This document shows, in pieces, positions 1 through 5,441 of a stretch of DNA of 5,441 bases. The notes beneath the pieces are model-generated. The model saw only the letters and a program-made list of their open reading frames with translations, ran no database searches and was not told where the DNA came from. The stretch is taken from assembly GCA_964577825.1 (NCBI GenBank), contig CAZOBJ010000163.1, positions 1 through 5,441 on the forward strand, in the 5' to 3' direction. Position 1 is the first letter of the stretch. The number at the start of each line of letters is the position of its first letter. This DNA comes from CAZOBJ01 sp964577825 (lineage in GTDB: Bacteria > Planctomycetota > SZUA-567 > JAFGNG01). Made by a program: the position numbers and the translations under genes.

Positions 1-450
1 GGCGAGCACCTGATCGTAGAAGTCGACGCTCTTCTGCAGCATCCGCCTGATCTTGACCAAAAGCTCCTCGTCACGGGTCACCCGGTACACGAAGGCGCTG
101 GCCGCGAGCTCCTTGCCCCACTCCTGGGTCTCGATGGCCTCCAAAGACGGCAGGCCGTCGACGGTCTCTACCATCTGCTGGTACGCCGCTTCGCCCTCGC
201 CGAGCGCGCGCGCCTTCATCTCGGGCCACTTCTCCTTATTCATGAAGAGCCGCGGGTGGTCGGGCCGGATGAGCGATACGAGCTCCGAAGTCGATGGGAC
301 CGAGGGCGCGCGAGCGGACTGCTCGGCCCGGCGCGCACCTTGTGGAGCGGTCCTGCGGTCCGCCGCGCTCGCTGTCAGGCACGCGAACAGCAGACTCGCA
401 AGAACGGTCAAGAGTCCGGCCGGCCCCACCATACGTCGATTGGCGTTCAT
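1..450 (-). CDS. Heparinase II/III-like secreted protein A, N-terminal part (runs off window edge)
   Basis: The frame is open from an ATG at 450 to the window edge, giving 150 residues with no stop. The start is supported by a GGAGG motif 6 nt upstream (457-461). Residues 1-29 form a signal peptide: basic N-region (NANRR), hydrophobic core around residues 11-25, and an Ala-Ser-Ala cleavage site at 27-29. A borderline lipobox (Leu-Phe-Ala-Cys24) makes a lipoprotein possible. Residues 30-55 are a low-complexity linker. From about residue 56 the sequence is the start of an alpha/alpha-toroid domain with the RPDHPRLF motif (62-69), matching protein B at 59 of 96 aligned positions by hand count. 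The catalytic beta-sandwich lies outside the window, so activity cannot be judged. By analogy with B it is a polysaccharide-lyase-like protein acting in the periplasm or at the surface. It follows the GH42-like gene after a 164-nt spacer. Confidence 0.85.
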   Translation of the reverse strand, partial: MNANRRMVGPAGLLTVLASLLFACLTASAADRRTAPQGARRAEQSARAPSVPSTSELVSLIRPDHPRLFMNKEKWPEMKARALGEGEAAYQQMVETVDGLPSLEAIETQEWGKELAASAFVYRVTRDEELLVKIRRMLQKSVDFYDQVLA

Positions 451-456
451 CGTCTT

Positions 457-461
457 CCTCC
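457..461 (-). promoter_or_regulatory. Ribosome binding site of protein A
   Basis: GGAGG on the minus strand lies 6 nt before the ATG at 450. It fixes this ATG as the start rather than the in-frame ATG at codon 7, which would remove the basic N-region of the signal peptide. Confidence 0.7.
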
Positions 462-467
462 GTCTGC

Positions 468-484
468 GAGACGAGTTCTGTCTC
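468..484 (-). other. Small 5-bp hairpin in the leader of protein A
   Basis: GAGAC (468-472) and GTCTC (480-484) are perfectly complementary across a 7-nt loop, a few bases upstream of the ribosome binding site of gene A. The stem is short and could be chance, but it is well placed to affect translation initiation. Confidence 0.2.
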
Positions 485-499
485 TCGTTCGATTCCGAG

Positions 500-521
500 G
501 TCGCCGCGCCGCGCGGCCGAC
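500..521 (-). other. GC-rich hairpin in the 164-nt spacer before gene A
   Basis: GTC-GCCGCG pairs with CGCGGC-GAC around a CCG loop, with one bulged C, giving a 9-bp GC-rich stem. No T-run follows on the minus strand, so it is not a classical intrinsic terminator. It could be a processing or stabilising hairpin between the hydrolase-like gene and gene A. The rest of the spacer (451-614) shows no gene and no clear -35/-10 promoter. Confidence 0.3.
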
Positions 522-614
522 CCGTGAGCGCGCTCGCACTGGCGCCTGTCCGCATCGACTGCGAGCTCCGTGTTGGGCGGGTCGGGGCTTTGTCGAGCGG
601 CCAGGACGCGTGCG

Positions 615-2888
615 TCACTTGCCAAATTCTACCACGACCATCCCGTGAATGCGAATCTTGGGCACGGCGATGCGGATGCGCGAGCTCGCCTCCTTCTTCC
701 ATTTGAGCGGCTTCTTGTCCGGGGCCAGGTACACCTTCTTGATCTTGCGGCCACGCGGCACCTGCGCGGTGACCGTGAGGTCGTGCACGGGCAGGATGCG
801 CTCCAGCAAGGGCTCGCGCTCGGTGAGCAGCCCGCGGAAGGGGACCGACTGATAGTTCACGAGGTGCACGATCAGGCGGTCGCGTGTCTCCTGGCGGGAC
901 GCACACAGCTCGATGCACGGCGGCGCGTCGACCTCCACCGGGGAGCGTCCTCCGGCCCAGCGCACCGCGCGCATCATCAGCCGGTGCAGGTACGGATGCG
1001 CGTAAATCTTGTACGCCGCGGCGAACTTGGCCGACAGGTACACGACCCGGCCCTTGCCGAAGCGGTTGGTCACGAGCACCGGGTTGTCCGTCTCCTCGGG
1101 CCGGCCCCGTCCACTGATCGCGTCGCCCCGACCCTCGAACTTGCTTCCCTCGTGCCAGTGGATCGTGTACCGGCCTACGGGCTTTGCGTCGCCGAGCGCG
1201 CGCACGCGCATCACGGGCGCGGGGCAGCTCATGCGCTCGCCCGGGACCAGGATGTCCTTGAAGAACTTGTGCTTCTCGTCGAGAGACATGAAGTACTGGT
1301 CGCGCTGCGCCGGATTGTTCTTGCGCAGGTTGTAGTCCGTGCCGATGCCGGCCTGGTACGAGATGCCCAGCACGTCCGCGAGCGCGAACTCGCCGCGCGC
1401 CTTTGCGTCCTCGTCGAAGAGCGACGCGTTGAAGCTCGCTACCAGCCCGCCGCCGCCGCGCACGTACGCGCGGATCGTCTCGACCTGGTCGTCGGACAGG
1501 CACGCGGTGTTCGGGAGAACCAGCACCTTGTAGGGCCTGAGCCCTTCGGCGGTGAGATACCCCTCGGTGGCCATGTCGTGGAGGATCTGGCCGTTGACCA
1601 GGCCTTCGTGCCAGCCTACGAACCCCTCGCTGTACGATTCGATCTCGGAGTGGTACCGGAAGTCGCGGGTGTGGCGCGAGTGCAGCAGCGCGGCGTAGCG
1701 CAGCAGCTGCGCGTCCACGAGCCAGGGCTCGCGGCGCTGGATCTCCTGCGAGGCCTCCAGGTAGATCTTGTCGTACCCCGGCGAGCACATGATGGCCTTC
1801 TTCTTGTCCCAGAACCGGTGGTTGCTCCAGCCCATGCTCTCGAAGGCCGGGGTCACGCCGTTGGCGAGCGCGGTCATCACGTCCGCGAAGAACATGTCGC
1901 GGGGCTTGGGAACGCCCTTGTCCGAGTAGTGATAGTGCGTGTAACTGCCCATCTGGAACGCGATCCCGCACGCGATCTCCGGCCGGCGGCGGCTCACCGC
2001 GCGGCGCGACCGCGCGGCTCGGCTGACCCTGAGCACGCCGGCGATATCGTTGACGAGATACTCGTAGATCGCCCCGGTGCGGTCGCAGTCCCAGGCACGC
2101 TGCCAACCGCGGGTCGGATTCCCCTTGTAGTTGCAGGTATGCGCGATGTTCGGGTTCACGCGCTTGATGATCGCGTCCGCCTCTTCAATGAACTCCACGA
2201 TCTTGTCATAGCGCCAGTCCACGAACCTGCGCCACAGCGGACTGTCCCAGTCCTCCTGCTCGGGCATGTCGTCGCCGATCTCTCGGCGGAAGAGCTTGCG
2301 GCATTCCGGGCAGTAGCAGGCCGTGCCGATGTTGTGCCAGTCGATCAACAGCTCGTCGAACAGGATCGCGCCGATGTCGTAGTGCGCGATCTCTTCGGTC
2401 TGCCCCATCGCGATCGCGCGCCAATGCGGGTTGTTCGGGCACAGGGTGAACACGCACCGCTTGCCCGTGGCGTCCATCTGCAGCCAGTCCGGATGCTGCG
2501 CGGCGTGCAGCATGTCGTATCCGACCTGGTACATGGCGCCGGGCACGATGCCCGCTTTGCGGCAGGCCGTGACCATCTCGCCGAAGAAGTCCCGGTCGCC
2601 CATGAGGGAGAACGTGTGCCCGACCTTGGTGGGGTAGCAGGACACGCCCGAGTGGTTCTTCGCGTGATGGTGGAACACTTGAATGCCCATGCGCTTGAGC
2701 GCTTGCACGTAGATGTCCGCGTCCAGGTGCTCGTCCACGTCCCGCTGCATGGCCTCGCGGCGCTCGGGCGGCACCGGCTTGCCGGTGGTGAGCTCGATTT
2801 GTTCCGGGTCCCGGAAGGAAAACCCGAGCATGAGCCTGCGATAGGTCTTCTCGATCCAGTCCATCGGGTCCTTGCCTGCCTTTCCCAT
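615..2888 (-). CDS. GH42-like/GHL6-type glycoside hydrolase-like protein with beta-galactosidase trimerisation-like domain
   Basis: 757 residues. The ATG at 2888 has AAGGAGG 7 nt upstream. Residues about 15-400 look like the TIM-barrel of the hypothetical glycoside hydrolase family GHL6 and of GH42-like enzymes: a His-rich strand end (HHHAKNHSG, 73-81), a strand ending ILFDE with Asp178-Glu179, then a Cys cluster (Cys191, Cys193, Cys196) in CYCPEC followed by FRREIGDDMP, which is typical of this group. Residues about 400-545 resemble the class I glutamine-amidotransferase-like fold of the GH42 trimerisation domain (YKVLVLPNTACLSDDQ, then the glycine-rich YVRGGGGLV). Residues about 640-757 form a beta-rich C-terminal domain. 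Asp178/Glu179 are candidate active-site residues by position only. No signal peptide or membrane segment is seen, so it is predicted cytoplasmic. Its place between exported lyase-like paralogues suggests it processes imported oligosaccharides. The substrate is unknown, and GHL6 members lack well-established activities, so the function is inferred. Confidence 0.85.
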   Translation of the reverse strand: MGKAGKDPMDWIEKTYRRLMLGFSFRDPEQIELTTGKPVPPERREAMQRDVDEHLDADIYVQALKRMGIQVFHHHAKNHSGVSCYPTKVGHTFSLMGDRDFFGEMVTACRKAGIVPGAMYQVGYDMLHAAQHPDWLQMDATGKRCVFTLCPNNPHWRAIAMGQTEEIAHYDIGAILFDELLIDWHNIGTACYCPECRKLFRREIGDDMPEQEDWDSPLWRRFVDWRYDKIVEFIEEADAIIKRVNPNIAHTCNYKGNPTRGWQRAWDCDRTGAIYEYLVNDIAGVLRVSRAARSRRAVSRRRPEIACGIAFQMGSYTHYHYSDKGVPKPRDMFFADVMTALANGVTPAFESMGWSNHRFWDKKKAIMCSPGYDKIYLEASQEIQRREPWLVDAQLLRYAALLHSRHTRDFRYHSEIESYSEGFVGWHEGLVNGQILHDMATEGYLTAEGLRPYKVLVLPNTACLSDDQVETIRAYVRGGGGLVASFNASLFDEDAKARGEFALADVLGISYQAGIGTDYNLRKNNPAQRDQYFMSLDEKHKFFKDILVPGERMSCPAPVMRVRALGDAKPVGRYTIHWHEGSKFEGRGDAISGRGRPEETDNPVLVTNRFGKGRVVYLSAKFAAAYKIYAHPYLHRLMMRAVRWAGGRSPVEVDAPPCIELCASRQETRDRLIVHLVNYQSVPFRGLLTEREPLLERILPVHDLTVTAQVPRGRKIKKVYLAPDKKPLKWKKEASSRIRIAVPKIRIHGMVVVEFGK

Positions 2889-2895
2889 GGGACGG

Positions 2896-2902
2896 CCTCC
2901 TT
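2896..2902 (-). promoter_or_regulatory. Ribosome binding site of the GH42-like gene
   Basis: AAGGAGG on the minus strand, 7 nt before the ATG at 2888, is a near-ideal Shine-Dalgarno sequence. It shows that the gene initiates independently although it is in the same reading frame as protein B upstream. Confidence 0.8.
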
Positions 2903-2975
2903 CGCTTCTCCAAGAGAGGGGTGTCAGAACACGCAGCCGAACCGCGCGTGGCCGGCCGGACCGCGTTGCTGTCCG

Positions 2976-5255
2976 TCATTCACTGAGCGCCAAACCCGCC
3001 TGGGGCATGATCTCCTGCGTGAGCGGGCGGTCGACGAGCATCTCGCCGTCTTCTTCGATGTGGATGTGGCCGCCGACTTCGCCCGTCTTGTTGAGCGCAA
3101 TCGTGTAGGTGCGCTCTCCCACTGTGAAGGTCAACTCGATGCGGTCCTCGACCTCGCGCATTTCGCTGTCCACCATCTCCTCCACGGATTGATCGGCCGC
3201 TTGAATAAGGTGCAGAAAGTAGTCCTGTTCGCGCGCTGCGCCTGGGTGCACCTCCACGCGCCACCGGCCCATGGTCTCGGGAACGATCTGGTTTTCTCGT
3301 TGCTCGGCCGGAAGATGGCGCGGGAATCTGTCCCACCAATTGTCCGAGAGCGGCCAGTTCTTGCCGTCGGCCCAGAATTCTTTTCCCGGTCCTCCGATTT
3401 TGACGAGCTGCGCATCGGACGGATAGTGGACGCGACAGAAGACGCGTCCCTCGTCCTGGTCCGCGCGGAAGGTCCTGTCCGTGACTGTCGGCTCGTTCGA
3501 GGTGTGCAGGAGCCATTTCTTCGGATACTCCGCTTTCGTCGAGACGACGCGGTCGAAGATCACGAAGTGGTCCGGAGCAACATACAGGAACTGTCGTATC
3601 ATCTGCACGCACTTCTCCGGCCGATAGGTTCCGGTCGCGTCGCTCGCCGCGTACGCAAACAGGGGCGCGGACTCGAACGCGAGCATCTCGGCGAATTCGG
3701 GCTTGCGATACTGGCCGCCTGAGTTGCTCTGGGCCTCCCGTCCGAACATGCCTTCAAACGTTTCGCCCGGCATGCGGATGAGCACGCAGTTGTGCGCCAC
3801 ACTCTGCGAGAAGTACTCGGTCTGGTGGGGCAAGTCATTGCGCGTGCCGGCGTCGAGCGCCAGGAATCCCTGCTTGTAGATCGCGAAGTGCGTAGCGTCG
3901 AACTGGGGCGAGCAGTCCACCCCGCCCCCGGGGTTGAACAGGGCGTACGTGTCCGCAGGCCCGCTTCCGCTGCGCATGAGCACGGTGCCGTTGCCTGCGA
4001 AGTGGCGCGCCAGGGGCAGGTTCTCGGGCAGCGGCGCTCCATGCTCGTCCACCGGCGACCAGATCTCGCTCCAGATCGGCACGTACCCGTACTTGCCCTT
4101 GTAGCGCTCGAAGTCCATCCGCTGCCATAGATAGCGCGACAGGTTGGTGAGATCCGGGTACAGGTCCTCGAAGAAGAAGATGTGTTGCGCCAGGTATCCG
4201 CTGAAAGGCCGCAGGAGCACTTCGAACGGCACGCTCGCGCGGGTGTGCCAGGCCGAACCCAGGCCGAAGTGCTGCGGCCCGGGAAGCAGGTTCCAGAACG
4301 CGTGATTCGGCATGAACGCGCTGTGATGCCACTCCCGGGGAATGCCCGGACCGACCGCCGCGCGCCAGGAGTGCAGGAACTTCCAGTCTGCGTCCGGCCA
4401 TGCAGGCAGGGTATACTCTAGGCGTGGGCTCAGCGCCCCGTCGTCCTGGCGGCACTGGCCCCGCGACGCGAACATCTTCTGATGGTCGTTGTACCCTTCT
4501 TCCAAGAGCTCCAGCGCCAGGTCGTAGCTCTCTTGGTCCAGGTCGTCGTCGAGCAGGGCCACGCCGGCGTACCAGTACAGCTTGTCCGGTGTGTAGAACG
4601 AGCCGCCCCAGCCGTTCGTCCCGGGGAACTTGTCCAGGTGCCTGTGCACGTTCTCGATCATGTCCGAGGCGAGCGCGAGGCGCTCGTCCGGATCGAGGCC
4701 GTTCCACACCCAGTCCATGGCCGCGAGCCACGACATCCGATGCCCGCGCGGCGCGCACCCGTAGTTGGCGTGCGTGGGCTCTTTGGCGTTGTATACGTCT
4801 ACGCTCGCGCGCAGCATTCTGCGGATCTTGGCGAGCAGCACCTCGTCGCCGGTCATGAGATACACGAACGCGCTGGGCGCGAGCTCCGGGGCCCAGTCTT
4901 TGACCGTGATCTCCTCCAGGGGCGGCAGGCCGTCGGCAGTCTCTTTCATCTTTTCGTACGTCGCCTTCCCTTCTTCAAGGGCTCGCGCGCGCATGGCCGG
5001 CCACATGTCCGCGTTCAGAAACAGCCGCGGATGGTCCGGCCGGATGAGCGAGCGCAGCCTGGACGCAGGCGGCGCGGACGTCGGGGACGTTGCCCGCGCC
5101 TCGCCGCGCGCCTGCCTCGCCTGTGCTTCGGGCTGGCCGTCTTGCCCGGCTGCGTCCTCGGCCGCCTGGGCGTCCGCGCACAGAAGCGACGACAGGAAGA
5201 AACCGATGACAAGCAGCACACTCAGTGTCTTCTGGTGCGGACTTGCGTGTCTCAT
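2976..5255 (-). CDS. Heparinase II/III-like secreted protein B (polysaccharide lyase-like), complete
   Basis: 759 residues from the ATG at 5255, which has AAAGGAG 5 nt upstream. The frame stays open 59 codons further up, but that extension lacks a ribosome site and would bury the signal peptide. Residues 1-31 are a signal peptide (core about 11-25, cleavage after Ala29-Gln-Ala31), then an Ala/Gln/Arg/Pro linker to about 66. Residues about 67-410 form an alpha/alpha toroid opening with RPDHPRLF (72-79) and holding WHHSAFMPNHAFW (309-321). Residues about 420-640 are the heparinase II/III beta-sandwich (QFDATHFAIYKQG, 451-463; LALDAG, 465-470; EYFSQSVAHN, 480-489), followed by a beta-rich C-terminal part. 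Asp468 and His488 fit the zinc-site positions of the family. The two His residues expected just before the FDA motif appear to be Ser449 and Gln451, so lyase activity is uncertain. Family members cleave uronic-acid polysaccharides by beta-elimination; the substrate here is unknown. The family call is firm and the activity is inferred. Confidence 0.88.
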   Translation of the reverse strand: MRHASPHQKTLSVLLVIGFFLSSLLCADAQAAEDAAGQDGQPEAQARQARGEARATSPTSAPPASRLRSLIRPDHPRLFLNADMWPAMRARALEEGKATYEKMKETADGLPPLEEITVKDWAPELAPSAFVYLMTGDEVLLAKIRRMLRASVDVYNAKEPTHANYGCAPRGHRMSWLAAMDWVWNGLDPDERLALASDMIENVHRHLDKFPGTNGWGGSFYTPDKLYWYAGVALLDDDLDQESYDLALELLEEGYNDHQKMFASRGQCRQDDGALSPRLEYTLPAWPDADWKFLHSWRAAVGPGIPREWHHSAFMPNHAFWNLLPGPQHFGLGSAWHTRASVPFEVLLRPFSGYLAQHIFFFEDLYPDLTNLSRYLWQRMDFERYKGKYGYVPIWSEIWSPVDEHGAPLPENLPLARHFAGNGTVLMRSGSGPADTYALFNPGGGVDCSPQFDATHFAIYKQGFLALDAGTRNDLPHQTEYFSQSVAHNCVLIRMPGETFEGMFGREAQSNSGGQYRKPEFAEMLAFESAPLFAYAASDATGTYRPEKCVQMIRQFLYVAPDHFVIFDRVVSTKAEYPKKWLLHTSNEPTVTDRTFRADQDEGRVFCRVHYPSDAQLVKIGGPGKEFWADGKNWPLSDNWWDRFPRHLPAEQRENQIVPETMGRWRVEVHPGAAREQDYFLHLIQAADQSVEEMVDSEMREVEDRIELTFTVGERTYTIALNKTGEVGGHIHIEEDGEMLVDRPLTQEIMPQAGLALSE

Positions 5256-5260
5256 CACTA

Positions 5261-5267
5261 CTCCTTT
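5261..5267 (-). promoter_or_regulatory. Ribosome binding site of protein B
   Basis: AAAGGAG on the minus strand, 5 nt before the ATG at 5255. It selects this ATG, directly ahead of the signal peptide, over earlier in-frame starts. It abuts the TCGCATGCGA palindrome (5267-5276), sharing one base. Confidence 0.8.
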
Positions 5268-5276
5268 CGCATGCGA
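5267..5276. repeat. 10-bp perfect palindrome TCGCATGCGA
   Basis: Self-complementary 10-mer immediately upstream of, and sharing one base with, the ribosome binding site of gene B. It could be an operator half-site pair or form local RNA structure. It may also be chance in GC-rich DNA. Confidence 0.35.
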
Positions 5277-5287
5277 TTTGGCACCGC

Positions 5288-5297
5288 GTTGGCCAAC
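5288..5297. repeat. 10-bp perfect palindrome GTTGGCCAAC
   Basis: Second self-complementary 10-mer in the spacer before gene B. Its centre is about 21 bp from the centre of the palindrome at 5267-5276, about two helical turns. Confidence 0.35.
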
Positions 5298-5315
5298 AGC
5301 TCCTGGGGTACCCAA

Positions 5316-5334
5316 CCCGGCCACCTTGGCCGGG
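5316..5334 (-). other. 8-bp perfect hairpin between genes C and B
   Basis: CCCGGCCA pairs perfectly with TGGCCGGG across a 3-nt loop. It begins 24 nt downstream of the stop of gene C and has no T-run after it, so a classical terminator is unlikely. It could be a processing or stabilising hairpin, or a weak terminator. It directly abuts the palindrome at 5335-5348. Confidence 0.45.
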
Positions 5335-5348
5335 GCCGGTCGACCGGC
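5335..5348. repeat. 14-bp perfect palindrome GCCGGTCGACCGGC
   Basis: A perfectly self-complementary 14-mer, 10 nt after the stop of gene C and directly next to the 8-bp hairpin at 5316-5334. It is the longest perfect palindrome noticed in the non-coding DNA of the window. Candidate roles are a protein-binding operator or an RNA element; neither is proven. Confidence 0.45.
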
Positions 5349-5358
5349 AGCACGCGAC

Positions 5359-5441
5359 CTACTCCTCGAGCGCCAGGCCCGCCTGTGGCATGATTCTTTG
5401 AGTAAGAGGCCGGTTGACGAGCATCGCCCCATCTTCTTCGA
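5359..5441 (-). CDS. Heparinase II/III-like protein C, last 26 residues plus part of one codon
   Basis: The frame enters from the right edge and ends at a TAG stop (5361-5359). The visible tail reads EEDGAMLVNRPLTQ followed by RIMPQAGLALEE. It matches the C-terminus of protein B at 23 of 27 positions when the edge codon is counted as Ile. It is therefore the end of a third paralogue, lying just upstream of gene B and separated from it by a 103-nt spacer. Domains and catalytic residues lie outside the window. The identification rests on the close match to B alone, but in-frame similarity up to the stop codon makes chance very unlikely. Confidence 0.8.
   Translation of the reverse strand, partial: EEDGAMLVNRPLTQRIMPQAGLALEE

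Noticed and set aside
1978..2040. Arg/Ser-rich stretch (about residues 284-303) in the GH42-like protein, suspected to be a pair of compensating frameshifts
   Set aside because: The frame stays open, the flanks keep the family pattern, and the helix pattern (RVSRAARSRRAVSRRRPEI) fits the helix-then-Pro-Glu segment expected in GHL6-like proteins. There is no evidence of a sequencing error.
2950..2959. Overlapping GGCCGGCC/CCGGCCGG palindromes in the spacer between B and the GH42-like gene
   Set aside because: Short, low-complexity GC repeats of a kind expected often at this base composition; no T-run or partner element nearby.
570..3722. A 1,050-codon open frame on the plus strand crossing the GH42-like gene, the spacer and part of protein B
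   Set aside because: It is codon-aligned antisense to both genes, where stops arise only from TTA, CTA or TCA codons, which are rare in this GC-rich DNA. Its product is a featureless Arg/Ala/Leu/His/Val-rich string with no recognisable domain, while the minus-strand proteins have clear families, signal peptides and ribosome sites.
4482..5393. A 303-codon plus-strand open frame over the 5' part of gene B
   Set aside because: Same codon-aligned antisense effect as above; no ribosome site or recognisable domain.
5256..5432. 59-codon N-terminal extension of protein B to an ATG at 5432
   Set aside because: It overlaps the conserved tail of paralogue C in another frame, has no ribosome site of note, and would put a long charged stretch before a clear signal peptide. 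The ATG at 5255 with AAAGGAG upstream is far better.
1..5441. tRNA/rRNA genes, CRISPR arrays, insertion sequences, toxin-antitoxin or defence genes
   Set aside because: Looked for on both strands; no array of repeats, transposase-like protein, inverted terminal repeats or RNA gene signature was seen.

Overview
The window is a GC-rich stretch in which every supported gene lies on the minus strand, so transcription runs from right to left. In that order it holds: the last 27 codons of a secreted heparinase II/III-like protein (called C below), a complete 759-residue heparinase II/III-like protein (B), a complete 757-residue GH42-like/GHL6-type glycoside hydrolase-like protein, and the first 150 codons of a third heparinase II/III-like protein (A), which runs off the left edge. 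The spacers are 103, 87 and 164 nt. Every start that can be seen (B, the hydrolase-like gene and A) has a strong purine-rich ribosome binding site, and no promoter or convincing terminator is visible, so the genes probably form one operon or part of a longer polysaccharide-utilisation locus.

A, B and C are paralogues. The A and B N-termini match at 59 of 96 aligned residues by hand count, and the B and C C-termini at 23 of 27. A and B begin with a signal peptide followed by a low-complexity Ala/Gln/Arg/Pro linker, so they should act outside the cytoplasm. The hydrolase-like protein between them has no signal peptide, and none is hidden upstream of its start. The simplest reading is a degradation pathway for a uronic-acid-containing polysaccharide: exported lyase-like proteins cut the polymer, and a cytoplasmic enzyme works on the imported fragments. 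The substrate cannot be read from the sequence.

The organism is probably a GC-rich Gram-negative environmental bacterium. Expanded heparinase II/III and GHL6/GH42-like families suggest Planctomycetota, Hydrogenedentota, Lentisphaerota/Kiritimatiellota or Armatimonadota, but this is a weak inference from gene content.

The points most worth a second look are the tandem paralogue arrangement, apparent loss in B of two His residues expected at the heparinase II-type active/zinc site, and a 103-nt spacer packed with self-complementary elements. No RNA genes, CRISPR arrays, insertion sequences or phage features were seen. Nothing here proves a new system; it looks like a divergent, lineage-specific polysaccharide-degradation cluster.
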